From Dubosiella muris (GTDB lineage: Bacteria; Bacillota_I; Bacilli_A; Erysipelotrichales; Erysipelotrichaceae): a stretch of 64,000 nt of DNA. Shown piece by piece: positions 17,309 to 25,313 of the stretch (the stretch's first letter is position 1; every line of letters begins with the position of its first letter). The translations under genes were made by a program, and so were the position numbers. Location: positions 1-64,000 of the forward strand of contig NZ_SRYG01000002.1 of NCBI RefSeq assembly GCF_004793885.1, given 5' to 3'. The notes beneath the pieces were generated by a model that worked only from the letters and a program-made list of their open reading frames with translations, was not told the DNA's origin and made no database searches.

Positions 17309-18128
17309 AGGATGTCCAAACCAGGGAAGTTGTTCGAAAGACGCCTCCAGCTGTTCGGTAGAAACGAACGCCCAATCGAAAATCAAACACGTGATCGCGG
17401 TGCTGTCCGGAAAGGGCGGCGTCGGAAAGTCGACGATCACGGTCATGCTCGCGCGCGCGATGCAAAAACAAGGACTGCGTGTCGGGATCATGGATGCCGA
17501 CATCACGGGTCCATCCATTCCGCGACTGATGAACGCCCACGAGCGTTACGCCTACGCGACAAAGGAAAATGAAATCATTCCAGTCGATGTCGACGGTATC
17601 AAGATCATGTCGCTGAACTACCTAGTTCAAAATGAAAGCGATCCGGTGATTTGGCGCGGCCCGATTTTGGGCAATGTCGTCAAGCAGTTTTACACCGATG
17701 TCGTCTGGGGCGAGCTGGACGTGCTGCTCATCGACATGCCGCCGGGCACCGGCGACGTGGCGCTGACGATTTTGCAGTCGCTGCCGGTTCAAGGCGTGCT
17801 CATGGTGTCCACACCGCAGCCAATGGTGTCGATGATCGTGACCAAAGCCATCAAAATGTGTCAGGAAATGCACGTTCCTGTTTTGGGAATCGTGGAAAAC
17901 ATGGCGTATTTCGAATGTCCGAACTGCCAGGAAAAAGCGTTGTTCTACGACGAAAACGAACTGGAGCAATTTCTTCATGAAAGCGGAACGAAGCTGTATG
18001 GACAACTGCCGATGAACAGTTTGATTCGCAATGTCCACCAGTACGACGCTTACGATTTGAAGCAGCAGGAAGCGACGATGGAAACGATGGCGCAAATCGC
18101 TAAAGCGGTGTATGCCGACGTGGAATGA
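17298..18128 (+). CDS. mrp: Mrp/NBP35-family iron-sulfur carrier ATPase
   Basis: The protein has 276 residues. The deviant Walker A SGKGGVGKST is near residue 40. The N-terminus is rich in cysteine (CEGCPNQGSC and more within 20 residues), as in NBP35-type proteins, and a later CPNC near residue 212 is the pair used to bridge a cluster in Mrp dimers. It would carry [4Fe-4S] clusters to target enzymes. GGGGAAGGAGATAACG precedes the ATG, and its start overlaps the recombinase gene by 11 bases. Confidence 0.92.
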   Translation: MSCEGCPNQGSCSKDASSCSVETNAQSKIKHVIAVLSGKGGVGKSTITVMLARAMQKQGLRVGIMDADITGPSIPRLMNAHERYAYATKENEIIPVDVDGIKIMSLNYLVQNESDPVIWRGPILGNVVKQFYTDVVWGELDVLLIDMPPGTGDVALTILQSLPVQGVLMVSTPQPMVSMIVTKAIKMCQEMHVPVLGIVENMAYFECPNCQEKALFYDENELEQFLHESGTKLYGQLPMNSLIRNVHQYDAYDLKQQEATMETMAQIAKAVYADVE

Positions 18129-18744
18129 CCATCCGGTCGCCGTCGTCCGCAAACCGCATAACAAAAAAATTTATATGCGATACCAGGATGGAGCCCTCGT
18201 CGTTACGGCTCCATCTTTTATAACGGACGAGCAAATCCGGCAGTTTCTTTTCGACAACAAGGAATGGATCGAGCGCCAGGAAAAGAAACAGGCAAACACC
18301 GCGCTGCGCGAAGGCGGTTTTCTTTATTTGTTCGGCGAGCGGTACGGGCTGAAAAAAGGGGAATCGACACGGATTGAGAACGGCACGCTGTTTTATACGG
18401 ACGAAACAGCATGGAAGTTGTTTATCCGCCATTACGCCACGCCCAGACTGCGCGCGCGCTTTGAACAAGTCCGGCTTCGATATGGATTCCAGGCGGTTGA
18501 CTTGCGCTTTGGCTTTTACCGCTCGAAGTGGGGAAGCTGCACGCCGGCCAGGCGCTGTATCTCTCTCAATGTGAATCTCGCTTTCGTCCCGCTCGAATGT
18601 GTCGAGGCGATTATCCTGCACGAGCTTTGCCATCTGGAACATCCGGATCATTCCAAGGCGTTTTACGCCGCCATCCATCGAAGGATGCCCGACTACGACG
18701 AGAGAATGGCCCGCTTAAAAGATATAGAGATCCCGCATTTTTAG
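18112..18744 (+). CDS. YgjP-like (DUF45) zinc metallopeptidase
   Basis: The protein has 210 residues. The zinc site HELCHLEHPDHSKAFY near residue 170 has HExxH plus a further His, as in the YgjP/WLM group. The block KWGSC (near residue 143) is also family-typical. No signal peptide is seen, so it is probably cytoplasmic. Substrate unknown. It overlaps mrp by 17 bases, ends the long operon, and its stop codon lies inside the terminator. Confidence 0.82.
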   Translation: MPTWNDHPVAVVRKPHNKKIYMRYQDGALVVTAPSFITDEQIRQFLFDNKEWIERQEKKQANTALREGGFLYLFGERYGLKKGESTRIENGTLFYTDETAWKLFIRHYATPRLRARFEQVRLRYGFQAVDLRFGFYRSKWGSCTPARRCISLNVNLAFVPLECVEAIILHELCHLEHPDHSKAFYAAIHRRMPDYDERMARLKDIEIPHF

Positions 18745-18757
18745 GGATCTTTTCTTT
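18728..18757 (+). terminator. Terminator of the truB-to-YgjP run
   Basis: Stem AGATCCC (18728-18734) / GGGATCT (18744-18750), nine-base loop, then a T-rich tail. Confidence 0.8.
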
Positions 18758-18765
18758 TGTCTCCT

Positions 18766-18797
18766 TTGTAGACATAAAATTCTACAAGTTGTCTACA
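18766..18797. repeat. Three TGTAGA half-sites, overlapping inverted repeats
   Basis: TGTAGACA (18767-18774) pairs with TGTCTACA (18790-18797). The same left arm as TTGTAGA (18766-18772) also pairs with TCTACAA (18781-18787). The two pairings exclude each other. It could be an operator or a switching hairpin. No promoter is clear next to it. Confidence 0.4.
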
Positions 18798-18858
18798 TGG
18801 GGCGGTGTGTTTCGGCGAAACGAGAAAAGAAAGAAACAAAAGGCGAGGCGCAAAAAAA

Positions 18859-18935
18859 CACGAAAGGAGAAAGATCTTTCGTGCCAGGTTTTCGTTTTTT
18901 CTCTTTTCGTGCCGGCTCAATCGCTTTGATTGAGC
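18859..18935. other. Hairpin-rich intergenic stretch
   Basis: CACGAAAG (18859-18866) pairs with CTTTCGTG (18876-18883), followed by T-rich sequence. GCTCAATC (18915-18922) pairs with GATTGAGC (18928-18935). The 232 bases between the YgjP-like gene and tetR hold no long frame. A regulatory RNA or remnant is possible. Confidence 0.35.
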
Positions 18936-18953
18936 GAAGGGGGAGGTGAATCG

Positions 18954-19106
18954 TTGAAATCACAAAAAAAACCGCATCACTGCGGCTTCTCAAAACTTGA
19001 TTGCTGTTCGTATTTCCGAATCCATTCCAATATTTCTTCCGGCGATTCCTTCAATCCGGTTCGAATCCATTTGGATACGACAAAAATAAAACCACCGGCC
19101 TTATAA
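18954..19106 (+). CDS. Possible 50-residue small ORF with strong ribosome binding site, antisense to tetR end
   Basis: GGGGGAGGTG at 18939-18948 lies six bases before a TTG that opens a 50-codon frame ending at 19106. The product (LKSQKKPHHCGFSKLDC...) resembles nothing I know, and it runs antisense to tetR, whose 3' sequence shapes it. The ribosome binding site is unusually good for intergenic sequence. It could be a real small gene, a decayed toxin-type gene, or chance. Confidence 0.2.
   Translation: MKSQKKPHHCGFSKLDCCSYFRIHSNISSGDSFNPVRIHLDTTKIKPPAL
18964..18985 (-). terminator. Terminator of the tetR gene
   Basis: On the minus strand CCGCA-GTGA-TGCGG is followed by eight T. The tetR stop codon (18977-18979) lies in the loop. 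Confidence 0.85.
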
Positions 19107-19531
19107 ATCAACCCGTTCAGGATAACGGGATCGTCCAGATCCGCGTTGCGATATTTTCGAAACATGTATTGAAGCAGGTCGATTAAATACGATTGGCTGG
19201 CTTTGGCAAGATCGGGTGTTTGCTGGATCTTCGTCATCAAGACCGGTTCGTCATAAACGAAATGCAAACATTTTCGATACCATACCTCGGTCGGCTCGTC
19301 GCCGATTTCAGGCTCTTTCTCTAAAAGAGCGTTCACTTTTTCTTTAAAATACTGAATAATGATATCTTCCTTGGAAGAGTAGGTTCGATAGTACGTCATG
19401 CGGGAAACTCCCGCTTTGCTCGTGATTTCAGACACAGTGATATCTTCGTATCGCTTTTGCTGTAGTAGGATCATCAGAGCTTCAAAGATACAACTTCTAA
19501 GAAATTGGCTCGATTTCTTTTTTTTGACCAT
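18977..19531 (-). CDS. TetR-family transcriptional regulator
   Basis: The protein has 184 residues. The N-terminal helix-turn-helix is clear: ALMILLQQKRYEDITVSEITSKAGVSRMTYYRTYSSKEDII. The C-terminal half is an all-helical ligand domain. It is divergent from the MATE exporter gene with 258 bases between, so it most likely represses that exporter and itself, releasing on binding an exported compound. GAAAGGGACGCG precedes the ATG. A minus-strand TATAAT lies at 19617-19622. Confidence 0.88.
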   Translation of the reverse strand: MVKKKKSSQFLRSCIFEALMILLQQKRYEDITVSEITSKAGVSRMTYYRTYSSKEDIIIQYFKEKVNALLEKEPEIGDEPTEVWYRKCLHFVYDEPVLMTKIQQTPDLAKASQSYLIDLLQYMFRKYRNADLDDPVILNGLIYKAGGFIFVVSKWIRTGLKESPEEILEWIRKYEQQSSFEKPQ

Positions 19532-19616
19532 GATTCGCGTCCCTTTCTAAGTGAGTCTATATTTGAATGGTGATGCTGTTGATGTAACAAAATTTGCTGT
19601 GCTGTTATCTAAATGT

Positions 19617-19622
19617 ATTATA
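19617..19622 (-). promoter_or_regulatory. -10 box of the tetR promoter
   Basis: TATAAT on the minus strand with a weak TTTAAT 17 bases upstream. TAACA and TGTTA half-sites at about 19585-19607, between this box and the tetR start, could form a TetR operator. Confidence 0.45.
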
Positions 19623-19730
19623 ACGAAACTCAAAATTCGATTAAACCTGAAGGGTGCAATAAATTACACATTTTGATTTTTGTAACTCTTTCTATGCTTC
19701 AAAAGTATGGAAAACCATCGAAAAAAAGCA

Positions 19731-19760
19731 TTCGATTTTTTTAATCGGGATTTTTATAAT
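19731..19760 (+). promoter_or_regulatory. Promoter of the MATE transporter gene
   Basis: TATAAT at 19755-19760 with a weak TTCGAT (19731-19736) at close to 17-18 bases. The 11-mer ATCGAAAAAAA seen twice before the LytTR gene occurs here at 19717-19727. Confidence 0.5.
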
Positions 19761-19789
19761 GAAAACGGAAAGCAGGAAAGGAAAAAAAT

Positions 19790-21160
19790 ATGAGGCAAAC
19801 ACTCGCCGCATTCACCACCAAAACACCAAAGACCACCCGAATGTTCACCAATGAAGCGCTCGGAAAACTCATCGTGCCGCTCGTCGTCGAGCAAGTCCTC
19901 GTCATGCTCATTGGCATGATCGACACCATTATGGTGTCTTTTGCCGGCGAAGCCGCCATCAGCGGCGTCGCCCTCGTCGATATGATCAACAATTTGTTCA
20001 TCACCGTGCTCGCCTCCCTCGCCACCGGAGGCGCCGTCATCGTCTCCCAGTACCTTGGCTCGAAAAACAAGGCCGAGGCGGATCTGGGCGCAAGCCAGCT
20101 TATCTTAAGCGCCACGCTGGCCGGAACCGGGATCGGCGTTTTCTGCCTCGTCTTCAGACAGCCAATGCTCACACTGTTTTACGGCGGGGTCGAAGCCGAC
20201 GTCATGGAAGCGTGCGCCGTGTATTTTCTATTCACGCTTTGCTCGTTTCTCTTTCTTGGCTTGTACAACGCCGGAACCGCCATCTTTCGCAGCATGCAAA
20301 AAACCGGTACGACGATGGTTGTCTCGCTTTTCATGAACATCTTGAACCTCGTCGGCAACTATTTGGGGGTGTTCGTCTTTCAAATGGGCGTGGCCGGCGT
20401 CGCCATCCCGACCCTCGTTTCGCGGATGGCGGGCGCCTTTCTCATTTTCGCGCTCACGCTGCGCCCGGGCCAGCCTGTCCAGGTCCGCTGTCCGTACGTG
20501 CTTTCGTGGCAGGGAGCCATGCAGCGCCGCCTCTTTCGCATCGCGGTGCCAAACGGCATCGAAAACGGATTGTTCATGCTTGGCAAAGTGCTCGTCACGA
20601 GCATCGTCGCTTTGTTCGGGACGACGCAAATCGCGGCCAACGGCGTATCCAACTCGCTGAATACAATTGCCATCCTCGTCGTCAACGCCATCAATCTGGC
20701 CATCGTCACCGTGATCGGGCAATGCGTGGGCGCCCGGGAATTGGAACAGGCACGCGCCTACACGAAAAAGCTCATGAAGATCTCCTATGTCGCGACAGCC
20801 GCCTTGTCGTTGCTCGTATGGGCGATTTTGCCGCTTTTGCTGCGCCTTTACGACATGAGCGATGCCACGTACACTCTCACTTTCCATCTTATCCTGATCC
20901 ACAACGCCCTGGCGCTGCATCCTACTTCGTTCAATTTGGCCAACGCCATTCGCGCCGCCGGCGACGTGCGGTACACGATGTGGGTCGGCATCGCGTCCAT
21001 GCTTGTTTTCCGGCTTGGCTGCGCCTTCTTGTTTGGTGTCGGACTTGGATGGGGAATTTATGGCGTATGGCTGGCGATGGGCGCCGACTGGCTGGGTCGA
21101 TTCATCGCGTTCCTCTTTCGATACCACTCTGGAAAATGGCTGCGCCATCGGGCGATCTAA
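19790..21160 (+). CDS. MATE-family multidrug efflux transporter
   Basis: The protein has 456 residues with about 12 membrane segments in two related halves. The N-terminal half has GMIDTIMVSFAGEAAISGVALVDMINN, and the second half starts with RIAVPNGIENGLFMLGKVLVTSIVALFGTTQIAANGV, both typical of MATE proteins. It would export cationic compounds using an ion gradient. AGGAAAGGA precedes the ATG. It is paired with the divergent TetR regulator. Confidence 0.92.
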   Translation: MRQTLAAFTTKTPKTTRMFTNEALGKLIVPLVVEQVLVMLIGMIDTIMVSFAGEAAISGVALVDMINNLFITVLASLATGGAVIVSQYLGSKNKAEADLGASQLILSATLAGTGIGVFCLVFRQPMLTLFYGGVEADVMEACAVYFLFTLCSFLFLGLYNAGTAIFRSMQKTGTTMVVSLFMNILNLVGNYLGVFVFQMGVAGVAIPTLVSRMAGAFLIFALTLRPGQPVQVRCPYVLSWQGAMQRRLFRIAVPNGIENGLFMLGKVLVTSIVALFGTTQIAANGVSNSLNTIAILVVNAINLAIVTVIGQCVGARELEQARAYTKKLMKISYVATAALSLLVWAILPLLLRLYDMSDATYTLTFHLILIHNALALHPTSFNLANAIRAAGDVRYTMWVGIASMLVFRLGCAFLFGVGLGWGIYGVWLAMGADWLGRFIAFLFRYHSGKWLRHRAI

Positions 21161-21167
21161 CACAAAG

Positions 21168-21194
21168 AAGAATGGCTTTGGGCATTCTTTTTTT
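21168..21194 (+). terminator. Terminator of the MATE gene
   Basis: Stem AAGAATG (21168-21174) / CATTCTT (21183-21189), eight-base loop, T run to 21194. Confidence 0.8.
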
Positions 21195-21202
21195 GTCGTC
21201 CA

Positions 21203-21211
21203 TGATATAAT
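21203..21211 (+). promoter_or_regulatory. Extended -10 promoter of ppk1
   Basis: TGATATAAT: TG at 21203-21204, TATAAT at 21206-21211. The -35 region overlaps the preceding terminator and is weak. Confidence 0.55.
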
Positions 21212-21235
21212 CTTGGAAAAGGAAATGAGTGAATT

Positions 21236-23368
21236 ATGAGTAAGACACATCACCGATATATGCAAAACCGCGAGTTATCGTGGCTGAAATTTAATCAACG
21301 CGTTTTAGAGGAAGCCAGCGATCCAAACGTTCCTTTGTTTGAACGGCTGAAATTCCTCTCGATTTTCACAAGCAATCTGGACGAGTTTTACATGATCCGG
21401 GTCGGCACTTTAACCGATTTGTGCTATGGCGATCCCAACCATGTCGACAGCCGCAGTCAAATGACGGTTCAGGAGCAGCTGCAAGCCATTTTCAAGGAAA
21501 CCAAGCAGCTGTACGCAATGCGCGACACCATATACAAGGCGCTGGAGGAAACGATGATCGACCTCCAATTCGCCAACCGCGCATGGAAAGACTTGTCCCG
21601 CAAACAAAAAAAGCATCTTCAAAAATATTTCCGGGAGCGGATCCTGCCTTTGTTGTCGCCGCAAATCATGGACTTCCACCATCCGTTTCCACACCTGGTC
21701 AACCAGCAGTTGTACATTGTCGTCGAACTGTATGAAAAGGAAAAAAAGAAGTTCGGCATCGTGCCGGTTCCTCCGTTTGTCGAGCCGTTTATCAAGGTTG
21801 GCGAGGAGGGACAGAACTTCCTGCTGATGGAGCAGCTCATCATCAACAACCTGGATCAAATTTTCACCAAGAGCACGATCAAGGACGCCGCCGTCATCCG
21901 CGTGACCCGCAACGCCGATGTCGAAATCGACGACGACCGGGCGAAAGACGACGAGGATTATCTCGACTTCGTTAAAAACGCGCTCAAAAAACGCTCGCGG
22001 CTCGCGCCGCTGCGCATGGAGGTGTACCGGTCGATTCCCGACTCGATGCTCAACTATTTATGCGAGCAGCTTGACATTTCCAAGGCGCAGGTATTTTTGT
22101 CCAAAACCCCGCTTGAATTGAAGTTTTTGTTCGATTTGATTGGCAAGGCGCCGCAGGCGATGAAGGAAATGCTCGCGTATCCGCCGTTCGCGCCGCAGCC
22201 ATCCAAATACGTCGATCCCGACCGTGGCGTCCTGTCGCAGGCGCTCGATCACGATATTTTGCTGAACTATCCGTATCAGACGATCGACCACTTTTTGAAT
22301 TTGCTCAAAGAAGCCAGCGACGATCCCGACGTGCTGTCCATCAAAATCACGATTTATCGTCTGGCCACGCCATCGAGAATTTTGGACTATTTGATTCGCG
22401 CTTGCGAAAATGGCAAGGAAGTCACCGTTTTGATGGAGCTGCGCGCCCGCTTTGACGAAGACCACAACATTCAGGCGGCCCAATGGCTCGAAGAAGCCGG
22501 ATGCACGGTTCTTTTCGGTTTCGAGCATTATAAAGTGCACTCGAAAATTTGCCTCATTACCGTGAAAACGAAAAAGGGCTTGCGGCTTGTGACGCAAGTG
22601 GGGACCGGCAACTACAACGAGAAGACCGCCAAGCAATACACCGATCTTTGCCTGATTACCGCCAACGAGCAAATCGGCCGGGATGCGGCCGCCTTTTTCC
22701 AAAACATGGCGCTGGCCAACGTCGAAGGCCAGTACGAGCGCCTTTTGGTGGCCCCGTCCTCGCTCAAACAAACGGTTTTGAAAAAGCTCGACGAGCAAAT
22801 CGAACGGGCCAAAGAAGGCAAGGTGGCCGAAGCGTGCTTCAAAGTCAATTCGATTTCCGACACGGAAATCATGGACAAGCTACGTGAGGCGAGCTGCGCC
22901 GGCGTGAAAATCGTGATGGTCGTCCGCGGGATTTGCTGCCTGCTCCCCGGCGTCGAAGGCGAAACCGAAAACATCGAGATCTACTCGATTGTCGGCCGTT
23001 TTCTGGAGCATTCGCGCATCTACATGTTTGGGCCGAAAGAGGAGAGGACGATTTATATCGCCTCGGCCGATTTTATGACCCGCAATACGAATCATCGCGT
23101 CGAGGTGGCGGTTCCTGTTGAAAATCCGATGCTGAAGGCCGACATTGAAACGTATTTCCACAATTTGCTGATGGATAACGTCAAGCGGCGCCGGCTGACT
23201 TGTACCGGCTGCTACGAGCCAATCGAAAGCGAAAAGGAAGACCGGTTCGACTCCCAGCAATATGAGCTGGAAGCCGCCAAAGACCATCCTTGCTTGTATA
23301 AGAAAAAGGAGAACGCCTTCCAGCGGTGGTTCCATCAGCGAAGACGAGGAACAAAAAAAGAACAATAA
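21236..23368 (+). CDS. ppk1: Polyphosphate kinase 1
   Basis: The protein has 710 residues, the standard size. It polymerises the terminal phosphate of ATP into polyphosphate. The N-terminal domain starts NRELSWLKFNQRVLEEA. Catalytic blocks are RARFDEDHNIQAAQWLEEAG and YKVHSKICLI, whose His is phosphorylated, followed by VTQVGTGNYNEKTAKQYTD. The gene has its own promoter and is followed 21 bases later by larE. Confidence 0.96.
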   Translation: MSKTHHRYMQNRELSWLKFNQRVLEEASDPNVPLFERLKFLSIFTSNLDEFYMIRVGTLTDLCYGDPNHVDSRSQMTVQEQLQAIFKETKQLYAMRDTIYKALEETMIDLQFANRAWKDLSRKQKKHLQKYFRERILPLLSPQIMDFHHPFPHLVNQQLYIVVELYEKEKKKFGIVPVPPFVEPFIKVGEEGQNFLLMEQLIINNLDQIFTKSTIKDAAVIRVTRNADVEIDDDRAKDDEDYLDFVKNALKKRSRLAPLRMEVYRSIPDSMLNYLCEQLDISKAQVFLSKTPLELKFLFDLIGKAPQAMKEMLAYPPFAPQPSKYVDPDRGVLSQALDHDILLNYPYQTIDHFLNLLKEASDDPDVLSIKITIYRLATPSRILDYLIRACENGKEVTVLMELRARFDEDHNIQAAQWLEEAGCTVLFGFEHYKVHSKICLITVKTKKGLRLVTQVGTGNYNEKTAKQYTDLCLITANEQIGRDAAAFFQNMALANVEGQYERLLVAPSSLKQTVLKKLDEQIERAKEGKVAEACFKVNSISDTEIMDKLREASCAGVKIVMVVRGICCLLPGVEGETENIEIYSIVGRFLEHSRIYMFGPKEERTIYIASADFMTRNTNHRVEVAVPVENPMLKADIETYFHNLLMDNVKRRRLTCTGCYEPIESEKEDRFDSQQYELEAAKDHPCLYKKKENAFQRWFHQRRRGTKKEQ

Positions 23369-23389
23369 ACAAAAAAAGGGGGAATTTTG

Positions 23390-24190
23390 ATGACAAAGGA
23401 AGATTTGCTTCGCGAGCAAATCCGCCAGTACGGCCGCGTGGCGATCGCCTACAGCGGGGGCTGCGACTCCGACTTTTTATGGACGCTTTGCAAAGACGTG
23501 CTTGGCGAGGAAAACGTGCTGCCCATTTTTGTGCGCGGGCCAATGATCAGCGAGGAGGACGCAACGGCCGCGCTCGGGCGGCTGGAGGGGACGGCCCATC
23601 TTGTGCTGGAACTGGACACGCTCTCCATTCCGGCGTTTCGACACAACGCCCGCGACCGGTGCTATTGGTGCAAGCATGCCTTAATGAAACAAATCCAAGA
23701 CGCCGCGCATCAGCGCGGCTTTGATGTGGTGATCGACGGACAAAACGCGGACGATCAAGCCGAGTATCGCCCCGGAAAAGCGGCTTGCCAGGAACTGGGA
23801 ATCGTGTCGCCGATGGCGCGAGTCGGACTTGACAAGGCGGCGATACGGAAATGGGCGAAAACGCTGGGCGTGCCGACGCACGACAAACCCGCCAACGCCT
23901 GTCTGGCGTCGCGTTTCGACTATGGAACGACGCTGACGCGCGAAAGCCTGGACCGGGTGGCGCAAGCCGAACGCTATTTGCACGATCTTGGCGTGCTGCA
24001 TGTCCGGGTCCGGGACATGGACGGGCTGGCCCGGATTGAGTGCGAGCGAAAAGACTGGAAAAAAATTTTGGAAGCCAAGGAGTTTGTCGACACATTTCGC
24101 CGGCTTGGCTACCGGTATGTCACCTTGGATTTGAATGGCATCACAACAGGAGGGTATGATCGAAATGGGAATCCAACAAATCGACTTTGA
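23390..24190 (+). CDS. larE: LarE, sulfur transferase for the lactate racemase nickel cofactor
   Basis: The protein has 266 residues of the PP-loop family. YSGGCDSDFLW near residue 20 binds ATP, and the block DGQNADDQAEYRPGKAACQELGIVSP is LarE-like. LarE gives sulfur to the pyridinium dithiocarboxylate nickel-pincer cofactor precursor. I start at 23390 after AAGGGGGAA. It overlaps larB by 26 bases. RDRCYWCKHALM has cysteines that could serve a sulfur source other than a single sacrificial Cys. larC and larA are not in the window. Confidence 0.88.
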   Translation: MTKEDLLREQIRQYGRVAIAYSGGCDSDFLWTLCKDVLGEENVLPIFVRGPMISEEDATAALGRLEGTAHLVLELDTLSIPAFRHNARDRCYWCKHALMKQIQDAAHQRGFDVVIDGQNADDQAEYRPGKAACQELGIVSPMARVGLDKAAIRKWAKTLGVPTHDKPANACLASRFDYGTTLTRESLDRVAQAERYLHDLGVLHVRVRDMDGLARIECERKDWKKILEAKEFVDTFRRLGYRYVTLDLNGITTGGYDRNGNPTNRL

Positions 24191-24851
24191 AAAACAATAC
24201 ACGATCGACTATGAACGAAAAAAGAGGACGGGCGCGCCCGAAATCATTTACGGGGAAGGAAAGACGAAGGAGCAAATCGAAGCCATCATCGCCGACATGC
24301 TGGAAAACGGCCAGGACGCGATTTTCGCTTCCCGTGTCGACGAGGAAAAAGCGGCGTACTTGCAGGCTCGTTTTCCAAAACTGGAATACGACAAGGCGGC
24401 CCGGGTACTCGTCTGGCGTCAAGACTGGAACACGGTGAATCCGGGACGGATTTGTGTCGTGTGCGCGGGAACCAGCGATGTGCCGGTCGCTATGGAAGCG
24501 GTGTGGATCGCCCGGTTTTTAGGCAACGACGTCGATTTTGTTTGCGATGTCGGCGTGGCGGGCATTCATCGTCTGCTGGCGCGAATGGATCAAATCAACG
24601 CCGCCAACGTCATCGTGGTCGTCGCGGGCATGGAAGGCGCGCTCGCTTCCGTCGTTGGCGGGCTCACAAATAAGCCGGTGATCGCCGTGCCGACGTCTGT
24701 AGGCTACGGCGCCAACTTCCAAGGTCTTTCCGCGCTGCTGTCGATGCTCAACTCGTGCGCAAGCGGCGTCAGCGTGGTGAATATCGACAATGGATTCGGG
24801 GCCGGATTCATGGCGCATACGATCAACTGTCTGGCCCGGCGCGGCGAGTAA
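24165..24851 (+). CDS. larB: LarB, nicotinate adenine dinucleotide carboxylase/hydrolase
   Basis: The protein has 228 residues. The core is the PurE-like fold: AGTSDVPVAMEAVWIARFLG, CDVGVAGIHRLL, VVVAGMEGALASVVGGL and PVIAVPTSVGYG. LarB carboxylates the pyridinium ring and releases AMP in nickel-pincer cofactor synthesis. I start at 24165, ten bases after AGGAGGG, rather than at 24135 or 24156. Its stop codon overlaps the T tract of a minus-strand RNA gene. Confidence 0.9.
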   Translation: MGIQQIDFEKQYTIDYERKKRTGAPEIIYGEGKTKEQIEAIIADMLENGQDAIFASRVDEEKAAYLQARFPKLEYDKAARVLVWRQDWNTVNPGRICVVCAGTSDVPVAMEAVWIARFLGNDVDFVCDVGVAGIHRLLARMDQINAANVIVVVAGMEGALASVVGGLTNKPVIAVPTSVGYGANFQGLSALLSMLNSCASGVSVVNIDNGFGAGFMAHTINCLARRGE

Positions 24852-24876
24852 AAAGCGGTATCCGGACGGATACCGC
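24850..24876 (-). terminator. Terminator of RNA 2
   Basis: On the minus strand GCGGTATCC (24868-24876) and GGATACCGC (24855-24863) form a nine-base stem with a four-base loop, followed by five T that overlap the larB stop codon. The plus strand has no T tract here, so direction is clear. Confidence 0.8.
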
Positions 24877-24986
24877 ACACATATGATCTGATGCTCAGGG
24901 TCCCACCCCGCATTTGAAATAGGGGGTATATCCCAAAATTGGGCATGGTCCTTTAACACCATCTCCACGCAAGGCAGATTAAGCAG

Positions 24987-25017
24987 AAAAGAAGGATCAC
25001 GACCGAATCCTTCTTTT
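24987..25017 (+). terminator. Possible larB terminator (also an internal stem of RNA 2)
   Basis: An 11-base stem AAAAGAAGGAT / ATCCTTCTTTT with a nine-base loop. On the plus strand it ends in four T, so it may stop larB transcripts. Confidence 0.5.
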
Positions 25018-25076
25018 GATATTTCTTCATTTTTAGGTAAAGCCGTGAATCAGAACAAGCTCTCTTGTTCAATTCC

Positions 25077-25105
25077 ATTTTATGGATTAAAATGAAAAAA
25101 GTCAA
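25077..25105 (-). promoter_or_regulatory. Promoter of RNA 2
   Basis: On the minus strand TTGACT (25100-25105), a 17-base spacer and TAAAAT (25077-25082). This is among the best promoters in the window. Confidence 0.72.
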
Positions 25106-25313
25106 TTTATAATTCATTCTTTTCATGGATTTGTTTCAAAAATGCTTCAAGAATGAAGTAATTTGCAAAATAATTAAAAGAATGCACAAATGAATCTGTC
25201 TGTTTTCAATTTTCTTTCCACTCTCTGGAAAAAAACGAGAAAGTTATAGAAAATATAGTCTTTTAAAACGCTTTCTGTTATACTTTCCCTATCCCGCATG
25301 GAAGGAATAGGCG

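Larger units (their letters stand above)
24848..25070 (-). ncRNA. Candidate orphan structured RNA, about 220 nt (RNA 2)
   Basis: A near-consensus minus-strand promoter (25077-25105) is followed by about 220 bases without an ORF, then a strong terminator (24850-24876). Hairpins in order of transcription: GAACAAG-AGAG-CTTGTTC right at the 5' end (25053-25070); an 11-pair stem (24987-24997 with 25007-25017); AUGGU/ACCAU; CCC/GGG around AAUUUU; ACCCC/GGGGU. ATCTG and CAGAT can close the middle part. The 462-base gap between larB and the next gene is thus mostly RNA gene. 6S RNA and other orphan classes should be tested; I cannot name it. Confidence 0.6.

Noticed and set aside
24901-24960. T-box-like GGGTGG string in RNA 2
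   Set aside because: No T-box anti-terminator bulge, no downstream aminoacyl or amino-acid gene in that direction.
24960-24985. SRP RNA-like string (CAAGGCAG) in the larB downstream region
   Set aside because: The GGAAGGAAGCAGCC partner sequence of SRP RNA is missing, and the transcription signals here are on the other strand.
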